Shown: piece by piece, positions 49,789 to 61,697 of the stretch
Layout of the letters: every line of letters starts with the position of its first letter
Position numbering within the stretch: the first letter of the stretch is position 1
Assembly (NCBI GenBank): GCA_008360975.2
Contig: CM039184.1
Coordinates: forward strand, 34,087,797-34,151,796
Reading direction: 5' to 3'
DNA from: Lichenostomus cassidix
Taxonomy: Eukaryota; Chordata; Aves; Passeriformes; Meliphagidae
DNA: 64,000 bases
Position numbers and translations under genes: made by a program
The notes under the pieces: model-generated
Databases searched by the model: none
What the model was told of the DNA's origin: nothing
The model's input: only the letters and a program-made list of their open reading frames with translations

Positions 49789-51096
49789 GTGAGGTCTATC
49801 TAACATGTATGTGTTTATAAGTGTTTTGTATTAATGTGTGGATTACTGCTGCCTTACTGGGTCATGGGGAAGGCAAGAGGGAGTAAGTACCCTGTACCTT
49901 TGAAGAAATGTATTAATACAAGCATTCAAATTGAAAACATGTAATTGTGCTAATTGTTTCTGAGAAAATACCCCAGATTTAAAATAATCTCCTGGGTTAG
50001 TAGATTTTGCTTCTGTCAGGACCACTTTTTAAGGAAGCATTTGGCTTAGTATACTTCTGAATAGTGATTTCCAAACCTCCCCTAATCCACACCCTCTGTA
50101 TGGTGATTAGAAAGCAGTGATTCATTGACACAGTACAAGTCCTTTGGTAGAGCAATCAATCTTCTGTTGCAAGGGCTTTAGTTGCCTTAACTAGCACAAA
50201 CCAATGGACAGTCACAATGTAAAAATGTGTAACATCCTCAAAAACTTACTGTTTACAATTGCTGTCTGCTACTATCCACCAAATGGGAAAGAAAAATCCA
50301 AAGTCAAATAAATTCTGGTCAAATAAATTCAGTTTTTCTGTAACTTTTTTTTTATCCTGCCCCTGTATGAGCCTGGAGTAGTTCTGTGTCATTATTCCAG
50401 AAGAGATTTCATCTTAAATTGGTTTCCAAATTTAGCTGTCTTTACTTTCTAGACACAGCTGCCCAGTGTTTTTTGTACATCCTATTTATGGACATGTTGT
50501 TCTTCTGATAACTATATTATTTCCTATACATGGGTATATTTTCCAGGCTAATAATATTGGAGTGTTAAGCACAGTAATACCTTTGGCAAGTGGCACATCT
50601 TTTCTGGTGGAGATAGGCTGATTTTTTCCATATTTATGTGAAGAAATCTACTGTTAATTTTTATGTAGTGATGGTAAAACATAAAGAGAAAACTGGTGAT
50701 ATTAGTGCAAATGGGATATTGCTACAATAGATGACTCTGAGTATGGTTTTTGCAGGTTTATTTTTCCTTTGGAAGTTTTCTGCCTGTTGCTTCATAATTC
50801 ACATCATAAAGTAATGAATCCAGTCTTAGAAGCTGCTGCAGATTAATTTCCTACTAAATGTAATTGATAATGTTGTTTTATGTTATTGTCCAGTGTTTTA
50901 GAGAAAGTTGCAAATGGAAGGCCTCTGGCAAGCAGGTAGACTCAGTGTAGCAATCTGAATGACATGTTTTAGAGTGTGGTTAAAGTTAGTAATTTGGAAA
51001 GGTTGGCTTTAAAGTTCTGCAGCTAAAATTATACAATTAGTTATTTTCTGAAAATAAAAGAATGCAGTAACAGGCACTGTTTTTTGTTTCTTCCAG
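49789..51096 (+). other. CLCN3 intron 6
   Basis: A 1.3-kb AT-rich intron. No repeat family or exon was recognised. Confidence 0.7.
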
Positions 51097-51303
51097 ATAA
51101 AAACTATTTTGAGCGGCTTTATCATCAGAGGTTACTTGGGGAAGTGGACTTTGATGATAAAAACGATTACTTTAGTCTTGGCTGTTGCATCTGGGTTGAG
51201 TTTAGGAAAAGAGGGTCCTTTGGTACATGTTGCCTGCTGCTGTGGGAATATTTTTTCCTACCTCTTTCCAAAATACAGTACAAATGAAGCTAAAAAAAGA
51301 GAG
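51097..51303 (+). CDS. CLCN3: CLCN3 exon 7 (residues 244-312), gating glutamate
   Basis: 69 codons, phase 0 at both ends, from [17 protein letters not shown] to NEAKKRE. It contains GKEGPLVH, the second signature motif. Glu282 (GAG at 51211-51213) is the gating glutamate, equal to Glu224 in the 760-aa numbering, which couples chloride to proton movement. The short open frames overlapping this exon in other registers are shadows. Confidence 0.97.
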
Positions 51304-51667
51304 GTAAGTTCTTGAAAAAGCATTTCTAGAATGTACTGAATTGCGGTGCATTTACACCAGTTTGTTTAAAAGATGGTGTTTGTGCTCTTGGACAATGTTT
51401 AGTGATTATGAATAGTTATTTATTATGTTAAAAACAATGTATTATCCCTAGCATTCTCAAAGGTAAATTTCCATGTCAGTTTGTATTTCTTCTATCTCAG
51501 AGACCATTTGATTTTATTTAAATTCTCTCTGTGCTTGTCTCTACATTTTGGTAATTGATGAGTGTCTTCAATTGTGAGGACAGCAGAGTACTCTGAACCC
51601 AGGAACAAAGTGTTTCTGGTGACAGCAGCATTTCTGCCCAGTTTCAGTTCAATACTGTTAATGAGAG

Positions 51668-52320
51668 TGTGGTGGGTTTGACTTGGTGCTGCGGCCAAGC
51701 AGTTGTGTCACCCCTCCGTGTTGGCAGGACAGCAGGAGAGAGTAAGATGAAAAGCTCAGAGGTCAGGATAAGGACTAGGAGATTCCTCACCAGTTACCAT
51801 TATAGGCCAAACAGACTGGACTTAAGGTACTTGACTGCCAGTAGTATAGTAGGATAGTAAGGAATGAAAACAAAACTAAATATACCTTGCCCCCACCGTC
51901 CCTTGTTAAAAGGCTCAGCTTCACTCTGAACTCCTCTGTGCCCAAGTGGCACAAGGGTATACTTTGTCTCTGCTGCCCCTTCCTCTTGATACTTTTTCTC
52001 TGCTTCAATGTGGGGCCCTACCCATGGGAGACATTCCTTCACAAATTTTTTCAGCGAGGTCCTTTCCTCAGGGTACAGCCATTCAGGACTGCCTCAGCCT
52101 GGCTCACCCACAGGCTGCAGTGCTTGCAAGAAATCTGCTCCTGCTTGGGCTCCTTTTCACAGACCATGGCCCTTCCCAGGAGCTTGCTGTGGCATGGGCT
52201 GCAGGGTGAAGATCTGCTCTGCCAAGGTCCTCTGTGGGCTGCAGAAGGACAACCTGTGTTACCATGGGCTTTGCCATGGGCTGCAGGGCAAACTGCTCCA
52301 GCCTCCTTCTCTCCAAACTA
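51668..52320 (-). mobile_element. LTR-like repeat with internal tandem modules
   Basis: It begins TGTGGTGGGTTTGACTTGG on the plus strand, with GAGGTCAGGATAAGGAC and CAGTTACCATTATAGGCC, a layout I know from bird LTR sequences. Its right part repeats a degenerate module around (A/T)GGGCTGCAG (near 52195, 52237 and 52279). The orientation and exact right end are uncertain. It butts directly against CR1. No coding region accompanies it. Confidence 0.5.
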
Positions 52321-53720
52321 GTTCTCAGACATTCTTTCCATCCCTGTCACCAGCTTTGTTTGCCTACTCTGGATGCAACCAAAGATTTTCACGTTCTTGT
52401 CCTGTGGGGTCCAGAACTGCACACAGCGCTCAGGGTGAGCCCGCCTAAGGCTGAATGCAGTGGGACAGTCACCTCTATTGGTTATCTGGTTGTGCTGTGC
52501 TTGGTGCACTTCAGAATGGGGTTTTCCCCTCAGGCACACCCTGAGCTGACTCACACTGAGCTGCTGCTAGTGCAGCACCCTCAGATCCCTCTTGGCAGGG
52601 CTGCTCTCCAGCCACTCCTCTCACGATTTAGACTTGAGCCTGGTCTTACTTCATCCTAGGTGTGCAGCATTTCAACATGATTCATTGCCCAGGGCCCCAG
52701 TCAATCAAGATCCTTCGCCAAGGCCTCCTTTCCCTCAGGAGAGCATGTCCCAGTTTGGTCTCATCAACAAACCTGCTTATGGTGCATTCAACTCCTGCAT
52801 CCAGGTCATTGATGAATGTATTGAACAGAACTGACAGCTGCTGACCAGTCACCAGCCAGATGTGGCCCCATTCACTGGAGCTCTTTGAGTTCTAACATTC
52901 ATCCAGTTCTTCACACACTGTGAACCTGCTCATCCCACAGTTGGCCATCTTGTCCAGAAGGATGCTGTGAGGAACAGTACCAAAGCTTTACTAAAATCTG
53001 GTAAAACTGTATCCAGTGCCTGCACTTCATCCACTGGACAGGTGACCTTATCATAAAAAGATACCAAGTTATTTAAACAAGCCTTTCCTTCTGAACAAAT
53101 GTTGACTGTGCCTGAGGATTGCTTTACTATTTAAAAGCCTTTCAGTGGCTCCCAGTATAATCTTCTCTGTAATTTTCCAGGAGCTCAGGTTAGGCCAACA
53201 GGTCTCCGGTTCTCTGGGTTTTCCCTCACACCCTTGATACAGATTGGACTAACACTGACTAGCTTCCAGTTAGCAGGATCCTCCTCAGACTCCCAAGACC
53301 TTCAGCAGATGATTGAGAGGGATCTTGCCATAGCATCCACTAGCTTCTTCAGTACCCAGAAGAATCCCATCAGCCTTATAGAGCTGGTCCCGTAAAATCT
53401 CAGTGTCCAGAGATGGCAAGTCACTATTCCCACATTTGTGGTCCTCTGACCAGGCAGCCCAAGGTGGATCAGTATTATTAAAAAGACTGAGGCAAAACCC
53501 ACATTAAATGCCTAAGCTTTTTCTTTATCCGTATTAGTCAGATGACCATCGTCAACAAGTGTCAGTTCAAGGTTTCCAGTAGAATTCCTTTTGCTATTAA
53601 TGTATTTTAAAAAGCCCTTCTTTTCATCTGACACACCATTGGCCAGTTTCAGCTCTGAATTTCAAGCAATGTTCTTGGCATCATCACATCTCGTACTTGA
53701 TTGCTGGCTGCTGTGGCCAC
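52321..53720 (-). mobile_element. CR1 LINE copy, antisense, 3' end missing
   Basis: Read on the minus strand it runs through broken CR1 reverse-transcriptase frames. Near 53302-53420 comes a ...VLKKLVDAMARSLSIIC-type segment (RT start), and at 52345-52435 a CVQFWTPQDKNVKIFGCIQS-type segment near the C-terminus. Sequence past that point, including the usual CR1 tail, is absent where the LTR-like block starts. It is a dead copy. Its plus-strand right end lies about 140 bp before the CLCN3 exon 8 acceptor region. Confidence 0.88.
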
Positions 53721-53863
53721 TCTCCACATGCTTTTCTGATATTAAGTGTGAGTATCCTTAACAGAAGCATAGAAGAAACTGACAGCTATAGTGAGACTCT
53801 GTTGTTCATGTTTAAAACATGTAACAGACTGCAAAAAAACCCCTCACCTTTATTCTTTTCCAG

Positions 53864-53944
53864 GTGTTGTCAGCTGCCTCAGCAGCAGGAGTTTCTGTAG
53901 CCTTTGGTGCCCCAATTGGTGGAGTCCTTTTCAGTCTGGAGGAG
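53864..53944 (+). CDS. CLCN3: CLCN3 exon 8 (residues 313-339), proton glutamate
   Basis: An 81-nt exon (27 codons, phase 0 at both ends): [20 protein letters not shown] then VLFSLEE. It holds the [13 protein letters not shown] core of the transporter. Its final codon (GAG at 53942-53944) is Glu339, the intracellular proton glutamate (Glu281 in the 760-aa numbering), whose presence marks an exchanger rather than a channel. The acceptor is TTATTCTTTTCCAG and the donor GAG|GTATGT. Skipping would delete 27 residues without a frameshift. Confidence 0.97.
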
Positions 53945-55170
53945 GTATGTCAAGAGATGGCACTGAAGGATAAATGTCTTTTAAAAATCTGTCTTAGTCT
54001 AAATAATCTCAGACTCCTTTAAGCTGTGGAGTCTTGCCTAAGAAGGAAATTACTCTTGGATCCATATTTCAAAGTCAGAAGTCCCATTACCAGCAAATTC
54101 CTAAGGTTTTGTTTTTTTTAATGAATGAATGTCAGCTTTACTTTATTCTCCGTTATTTTATTCTGGAGAAGGGCTGAGTCTGTTAATAATTACAGTTTAT
54201 GTACAGAGAGAGACACAGCAGCTTCTCAAGCTAGAAGTTTATTCTAAAAAAAAAGAAATAGGGCTCTTATTTTTCATTTCTGAAAAAGGCTTTAGAAAGT
54301 CGTTGGACAGGTTTTTTTCAAGCGAGGTTTTAAACATTACTTAAAGTTTCAGACACTGAACACAATTTAATATGGTAATTATTGAAAGGGCAAATATGCC
54401 ATAAAATTTTCCTCCAAGGCAACCAAATTCTCTTCTCCAAGAAATAGTTTATGTTAAGTTTCAATTAGTAGTTTTCAAAATACATAAGATTGTTTTCTCT
54501 ATCATGGGCATTTTTAAAGACAACTAAAACCCTAAAAATCTCTGAATTGAAAAGGAGGCAAAATATTCTTTCATGCATTATTTTGTTATATTCTTAGGGG
54601 ATTTTGAGGAATTCCTTTGTTGCCAAAAAAATGCAGAAAAAAACTATCTTGAAATGCAAATCAGGCCATGTGGGGCTTAAGAATAAAATTGCATGTTCTG
54701 TTTTGAGGCCTGTTAATTTTTTTTTGTTTGTTTGAATTATACTTCTTAAAAATAACAGATCTGTGAGAAACTTTTCAATGTAGGTTGAAAAGAGATGAAA
54801 GTATTAGCAGGAAATCTGAGAGTGCAGCCAGTACACACCCTGGTTCTCATGATGGCTAAAAGGAGGCACTTATAAACAGAGCAGCTTCTAAGCCTAAATT
54901 ACAGTGCATCATTTCCTAATGGTCTTAAAACAGCAGTGGTTTCAACATTGCTGTGGTATTGACTTTGTATCTGATATTGTAGAACTTTCCTAAATTGTGG
55001 GATCTGCTGGAGTGTCAGTGTTCCAAGTGATAGGAATAATATTGATAATCTAAGTGGGTTTTTTTAATCTTAAACCATGTGAGCAGCAGTACTCTAATGC
55101 ATGCATAAACCTATCTTTCCAGGTTTTTATAATTGAATCACTAATAATTTTCATGTATTGTCTTTTGCAG
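53945..55170 (+). other. CLCN3 intron 8
   Basis: A 1.2-kb AT-rich intron. Nothing beyond T/A runs was recognised. Confidence 0.7.
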
Positions 55171-55716
55171 GTCAGTTACTATTTCCCACTGAAAACTTTA
55201 TGGAGATCGTTTTTTGCTGCTTTAGTAGCTGCATTTGTTTTAAGGTCCATCAATCCTTTCGGTAATAGCCGCCTAGTTCTTTTTTATGTGGAATATCACA
55301 CTCCTTGGTACCTTTTTGAACTGCTTCCTTTTATTCTTCTGGGAGTATTTGGTGGGCTCTGGGGAGCATTTTTCATCCGAGCCAATATTGCATGGTGTCG
55401 GCGACGCAAATCTACAAAATTTGGGAAGTATCCTGTCCTGGAGGTTATTATTGTTGCAGCAATAACAGCTGTCATTGCATTTCCTAATCCATATACAAGG
55501 CTAAACACCAGTGAGCTTATTAAGGAGCTCTTCACAGACTGTGGGCCATTAGAATCCTCGTCGCTCTGTGACTACAGAAATGATATGAATGCAAGCAAAA
55601 TAGTAGATGATATTCCTGACCGTCCAGCAGGCACTGGAGTCTATTCAGCTATATGGCAGTTGTGTTTAGCACTCATATTTAAAATAATCATGACAGTCTT
55701 CACCTTTGGTATCAAG
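55171..55716 (+). CDS. CLCN3: CLCN3 exon 9 (residues 340-521)
   Basis: The largest exon: 182 codons, phase 0 at both ends. It encodes several membrane helices (about 350-365, 385-410, 428-445 and 498-518), the basic cytosolic stretch [11 protein letters not shown] (415-425) and a long lumenal loop. Asn451 (NTS) and Asn479 (NAS) in that loop match known ClC-3 glycosylation sites. The acceptor is ATTGTCTTTTGCAG and the donor AAG|GTAAGT. Leu390 and Thr494 differ from the residues I recall in human. Confidence 0.97.
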
Positions 55717-56589
55717 GTAAGTGTGAATGCAGTAACTGTGTCATCTGCTGTGATTATTTAATTACTGCCTTTCTCACTTTCCATCTCTCAAAGTTAGCAG
55801 CTTTGTTTATTTTTTTGTCCTGTTACTTCTTTCTAAAAAAAGGTCTTTTTACTTTTGGTTAATAAGCAAGTGTTATAGCAAATGGTATTAAGTTTAGTTA
55901 AATTCAGAGCAGCCCTTTGTTCAGCTGAATAGAAACGTGTGCTAAATGCAATAGGGAGCAGTAACTGTGTGGATGGATGGCTGTTTTTATGAGCCTGATT
56001 CAGCAGTAAGGGATAATTCTAAAATTTCCCACAGCAAAGTTCAAGCATAACCACTCAGGTTCCCTAGTTCTGTTACTTTGAAGAAGAATAGGCTGTACCA
56101 CTTATGCTATGTGTTGGTGGTAGTTCTTACATCCACTCTCTTCATGGTTCACATATGTGTAATTACTGCAGATGTTAAAGGGAGACATTGATGATTTCTT
56201 TTGCTGTATTTTCCAGTATTGCATGTCATGATGAGAAAGTGGGCTTTGTTCATGTGACTGTAATGGGAATTTCTTCTCCATTACAAGCAACATAATTTTT
56301 ATTTATCCCACTCGTTTCATAGATATGTTTTGGAGGTGTCTTCAGCTTCTCCCCGATCTGTCGCTGTTTTCTGAATGATGCATAACTGTCGTGCCTTCAT
56401 CATTCTCTGTCTTGTCAGGCTCCCTTCAGTTTTTTGCAGCTACATCATTATCAAATGTGTATTAATGCAAACTTACTGTAGAATGTTAACTAAGCAAAGT
56501 TTGTGTTTAAATTTGCCTTAACTTTTCAGTCTAAGTAACAGCATGTTACTGTCTAAGTCTTAGAAAAGTCTAAGTTCCATGTAACAGCA

Positions 56590-56778
56590 TGCATAAGAAA
56601 ACACTTCCTGTCTGTGAGGGTGTTTGATCACTGGAATAAGTTGTGCTAGAACATACGTGGAATTACTCATAACTTGACTGGTTTCAAGCCTGGGTATCCT
56701 GCTGTAGGTGACCCTGCGCGGGAAGAGGTAGACAGTCTGAGGCAGTCACATTCAACCTCGACTGTTCTCTGACTGATA
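56590..56778 (+). mobile_element. CR1 LINE 3' fragment
   Basis: CTGTGAGGGTGTTTGATCACTGGAATAAG... then GTGACCCTGC...AGTCACATTCAACCTCGACTGTTCTCTGA follows the CR1 3' order of motifs, diverged and lacking the terminal repeats. Confidence 0.8.
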
Positions 56779-58539
56779 GGATAATAATGTCATGGAGTGT
56801 TTCTCATGCCTTGATATTTTAGAAGATGTTGCAGGTTCTTATTTGAAGTTATGTTCCATATGTTGGTTGATGGATAAGAGGAATCAGTAGTGTGTATTTT
56901 AAATGTTAGTCTTCCTTAGGTCCATAATTCAGACTGTTCTGTGATGTGACTGCTTCAATCTGTTCAGTTTTGTATTCACTTACTGTGTTTCATTTATATC
57001 TAGGACATTATTTTACCATTCACATGTTCATGTGCATCTAGCTCTTTCTCATGGGGTTGTCACCACAAGGTCACACTGTGTATTAAAGTTCACTAATTTA
57101 CAGAATGGTAGAGCTTATACTTCATTTAGGTTTGGTTAATTTTCTCAGAACTTCAGCATGGTTGAAATATTTTCTGAAGTGGTGGGAATATATTTGTTAC
57201 TTTGCCAATAGGCAAGGACTCATGTTTCTGTCATTGATGGGAGTGTGCTACATTAATTTTTGGAAGCTTTAAAGCATGTGGTTGGTTAGAATGTCAGCTA
57301 GGATCTGGAGAAGAGGCTGTTACTACTTTAATGTTACTTACTTGCACTTTAATTTTTATCTCTATAAAAGAAGCAAATTCAAAATGGGGGGCAGAAATTA
57401 TATATTACTTTGTCATTTAAATCATTATAAAGGATCCTCTGGGCTCTCCAGGTTTGTTTCTGGACCTGTAGCCGTCTGCAAGCACATGTCTTCCCCACAG
57501 GAGCTCTTTTCCTGTGAGGTGAGCAAAGCTACCCAGCTGTTGCCAGTGGGGCAAAGTCATTCCTGCTGCTATTACTACTGTGAATATGTATCACCAGGAG
57601 GCTGATATGGCAGGGATTTGGCGTTTTTTGGTTTGTTTGCATTTGTTTTTTCTTTCCAGCTTTTGTACTTACATTGTGCTGCTTATTAGCAGCAGACTCG
57701 TTACTGTGTCTAAATGCTGATTAACAGGTGTGAAGGGGTTACAGTGTTGCCTCAGAACATGACTAGTATGCAGGTGCTCTACCAAAAAGGTGGAAAGTTG
57801 TATCCATATAATAATCCTTGCTCGTTCCAAAGATGACATATGTACCACAAAACAAATCCTTTTCTCTGTTGTATAATTTGAGCTTGCTCAAAAGCAAGCC
57901 CAGGAGAAGAAAGTGGAGAAGAGGAAAAACTTCACTGTTTTCTCTGCTACTTCTCTGGGAGGATTCCTCTTCACTTTGTGATTTGTGGTTCAGGGGCTTC
58001 TGCCAACAAATGGAGCTGTAAAATTATAATTACAGTTAGACTTGTAACCATTATTATATGATGGAAAGAATAGAAGGAACTACTGCATTAAGAAGTTACG
58101 TTACCAAAGGACCAGAAGCAATTTGGATGCAATTTCCATTTGGAGAGTGAATTTCTGTGGCGTACTGGTATAGCACACCAGGATCTGAGGCAGTTTCAAA
58201 GATTTATTTAGTTACTTTTATATTGGAAATATGGGATTTTTTTCAGGGTACTGTTGTACTGTAAGAATCCAAGAAAGAATCTCACTCAGGAAAAAAACCG
58301 CATTTTAACAGTTAGAAAGGGGCTTAGATGCATAATTAATTGTGGGAAATAAAAATAGAGGTATAAATGCACAATTTGAATTCTAGACTAAAATGATAGC
58401 ATTGAATATTACCTCTGTCAACACTGGAATATTAGGTAATTCAGTATAGGAATTAAGGATTATTAAACTTTTTCTCAAGGCCTGTGCACTAGCTTTCTAA
58501 CACAAAGTTTGCTATGTTTGTTTTCTCTTGGTTGGTTGG

Positions 58540-58662
58540 TTAGAAATCAACTTTGCAACCACAAATAGACAAAATACAATGGTAATAATAATTATAATTG
58601 GTTTATTGTTAGAAATCTTCTTTGCAACCATAAATATAGAAAAAATGTAATAATACTAACAA
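58540..58662 (+). repeat. Diverged tandem duplication, period 69
   Basis: TTAGAAATCAACTTTGCAACC at 58540 recurs at 58609 as TTAGAAATCTTCTTTGCAACC. Similarity continues through (C/T)ATAAAT- and GTAATAATA-type parts. It is an intronic local duplication with clear divergence between copies. Confidence 0.75.
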
Positions 58663-59788
58663 CAGCAACAACAGCTCTGAAATACATTTCTGTACCAGCT
58701 ATTGAATACCACAAGCAAAAATCTAAACTTTAGAATTGTACAATACTTAAATTTCACAGCTGTACAGCACAAGAAAAATTACATGATGTGTCCTGTTACA
58801 CCAGGAATGGAATTTTTAATGACATTATTTCAACAAGATGGATTGAGGTGCATTTAGACAAAGTAAAAATACTACTCCTTTTTTGTAGTCACATCTGTAC
58901 CTCAGTTACAGTATAAAATATTTTGATGTTAACAACTGCTGTGAGAAGAAGCATCAGGCATTTACAGTTTAATGGGACATTTAGGTATCAGTATGTTTTT
59001 TGGAAAGATTATCTTTGTAAGGAGAGGAAAAGATACACAACAGTTACTTTATATGAAACTGCTGATAAAAACAAGTTTGCAGTAATATTTTACTAAGCCA
59101 TGGTTGTGTGACAAGGCTGTGTAGCCTTTTCAGGTTTTAGTTAATAGCAGAAAAACATTTAAAGTAACTAAAATTACAGCAGGAGGGTTTTTTGTTATTT
59201 TTTTTAACCTAATGTGGTAACCTACTTTTTGCAATGGGGATTGTATTGTGTTTTTCTCTCTTAGTGTATTTAGCATTCTATATACACTCATTTGTATAGG
59301 AAACAGCAATAATAGTACAAAGCCTCTTTTTGAAATGACCTGTTTAGTTAGCCATCTAATTTATGGCAGTGTCAGGCACCAGTTTAGGAAGGCAGTCCTG
59401 TTTAGTAAGCGTGTGTTGACTCTGAGGAACGTGAAGGAACACTTTACGGTATGAGTAGCACAGCTCACACTGGACATGTACATGGTAAGAATTGTGCTGT
59501 TGGCACTGTGAGTCTAGTTCATGGTCCTGTATTGGTGGTAGATTTTCTCTTAAATACACTAAGATATAAACAAACATGCTCATTAAATGGTTTCTGCTTA
59601 TCAGGTCAATCAGAGATACCAATAGCATTCTGTTAAGTTCTGTTAACTTCCAAGGTCACTTTACATGGTTTTAACCTATCAGTTTGAGCATTTGCATCTC
59701 TTTAGGAAAAAAACCAACAAAACCACTTGTTAAGTGATGTGTCAGCTGTGTTCCCATCAGTATGACAGTAGTTCTGTTTTTGTTGCAG

Positions 59789-59975
59789 GTTCCATCTGGG
59801 CTGTTCATACCTAGTATGGCAATTGGAGCAATAGCAGGAAGGATTGTAGGAATTGCAGTGGAGCAGCTGGCTTACTACCATCATGACTGGTTCATTTTCA
59901 AGGAGTGGTGTGAAGTTGGAGCTGACTGTATTACACCTGGTCTTTATGCCATGGTTGGTGCTGCTGCATGCTTAG
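59789..59975 (+). CDS. CLCN3: CLCN3 exon 10 (residues 522-583 plus 1 nt)
   Basis: 62 codons and one base, starting [23 protein letters not shown] (525-529) is the third anion-pathway signature motif. Lumenal [19 protein letters not shown] follows, then [15 protein letters not shown]. The acceptor is TTTTTGTTGCAG and the donor TTAG|GTAAAT. The split Gly584 is completed by the next exon. Confidence 0.97.
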
Positions 59976-61298
59976 GTAAATAAAATATTACAAACAATTT
60001 CTTCATATATAAAAATAACTATTGAAAATGAAAGAAAATATAAACTTGTAGAGTTTTGGAACACCTATTTGTATGGACTTCCCTCCAGAATAATACATGT
60101 CTCTGACCAGACAGTCAGATCCTTGTGATCTGAGGAATAACGTGAAATCTAAATTTGATGAGAAATAGAAAAATTGAAGTAGTAGTGTTTGCCTTCTCTA
60201 TTTGTTATCAAGAGATGTCATTACTACATTGGTCAGAGAAATTAGTTTCTTGAGATGTGTGAAATAGAGCATTTACAGTGTCAAGTACAGGTAAAATTAT
60301 TAGAAGGAAATGGTGTGATCTGCTGCCGCATCTACGTGAATTGCAAAAATTGTTCTTGAAATTCATAGTCCAAATAAAACTTTTAAAAATCTGTAAGGTA
60401 TTTTTAACAAATCTGATTGTTGAAAATCAGCTTCATGGGAAGAGGCTTAAGTTGGGCACCTAAACTTCAAGAGGTGTTTTTGAAAGTCTTGTCCTGTCCT
60501 GGCTTATAACTTGGTTGCCCCAGAAATTAAACTTAAAAGATGTTAGTATAGATTCTGCAAAAGTAAAATTCTTCTTTAAGGAAAAGTGCATTTGGGCAAT
60601 AAAACAAACTAGTGATTAAAATTTAGGTTTTGGAGAGGCTGTTTTGTTTTTAATTGTTCGACTTGAATCACTCTTGAATGCATTGAAAGACCTGTTCTTT
60701 TATTGAATGATGATATGGCATCAGAAACCTTAGCAGAAAAAACACATCTTAAATGGTGGCAAAAGAGAAATGCAATCCCTGTCCTACTGTTGTCCAAGAA
60801 AGAGATTTCTTTTCATCAGTTCATAATTCTGTTTGTCTTTTATGATGAAGCAACAGTATTAAATTCCTAATACTTTGGACAACATAGCTGTTGACTTGCT
60901 ACCTTTGACTACTTAGCATTAGTTCCATTCTTTTTCCAAATTCTTATCTTACTGGATTTCCTTGCATTTCACAGTACTTTTAACTGTGAAATGGTATGGA
61001 GATACACACAGTTTTATTCTTAGTTTACATTTAATAACTGCATGTATTTCCAATTCCCTTCATTACCCCCCTTGCTCTGAATTTTCCCTACAACTCTTTT
61101 TTTCACTTCTAGAACTTTCGTGCTCATTTTTCCTGTCTGTTTCTGTTGATATTACACAGAAGGATGTTTGTCATGTCAAGATGACCTTTCATGCCCATTC
61201 ATGTAGAAGCTATATTTGTATATAGCAGGGAAGGCAGAAAACTCTAAAATTATTATTATCTGATACTCAAATGTTACTGGCTTCCATTTTGCTTGCAG
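59976..61298 (+). other. CLCN3 intron 10
   Basis: A 1.3-kb AT-rich intron, with no repeats or exons recognised. Confidence 0.7.
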
Positions 61299-61697
61299 GT
61301 GGTGTGACAAGGATGACTGTGTCCCTGGTAGTAATTGTGTTTGAGCTAACAGGAGGGCTGGAATATATTGTGCCCCTAATGGCTGCAGTCATGACCAGTA
61401 AGTGGGTAGGAGATGCCTTTGGTAGGGAAGGCATCTATGAAGCACACATCCGACTGAATGGATATCCTTTCTTGGATGCAAAGGAAGAATTTACTCACAC
61501 AACACTGGCTGCTGACGTGATGAGACCTCGGAGAAGCGACCCACCTTTAGCAGTTCTGACGCAGGATAATATGACTGTTGAAGACATAGAAAACTTGATC
61601 AACGAAACCAGCTATAATGGTTTTCCTGTTATTATGTCAAAAGAATCGCAGAGACTAGTGGGCTTTGCTCTAAGAAGAGATTTAACTATTGCAATAG
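61299..61697 (+). CDS. CLCN3: CLCN3 exon 11 (residues 584-716 plus 1 nt), last helices and CBS1
   Basis: Two bases completing Gly584, 132 codons and one base. [19 protein letters not shown] and the next helix finish the membrane domain. Tyr630 in REGIY (TAT at 61436-61438) is the chloride-coordinating tyrosine by alignment with ClC-5 Tyr558. From about 658 the first CBS domain follows ([20 protein letters not shown] to RRDLTIAI). YNG at 689-691 matches the ATP-binding position of ClC-type CBS domains. The acceptor is TTTTGCTTGCAG and the donor ATAG|GTAACT. Glu678 and Leu683 replace residues I recall as Asp and Met in human. Confidence 0.97.

Larger units (their letters stand above)
51304..53863 (+). 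other. CLCN3 intron 7, filled by transposon sequence
   Basis: About 2 kb of this 2.56-kb intron is an LTR-like block joined to a minus-strand CR1 copy (listed separately). The first about 365 bp and last about 140 bp look like ordinary intron. Confidence 0.75.
55717..59788 (+). other. CLCN3 intron 9
   Basis: A 4.1-kb AT-rich intron. It contains a CR1 fragment at 56.6 kb and a diverged 69-bp tandem duplication at 58.5 kb. No exon was recognised. Confidence 0.7.

Noticed and set aside
51887..52659. Overlapping open frames of 140-146 codons on the plus strand
   Set aside because: They lie in the LTR-like block and antisense CR1. Repeated WGLQ/GLQ-like units come from the tandem GGGCTGCAG modules, not from a gene.
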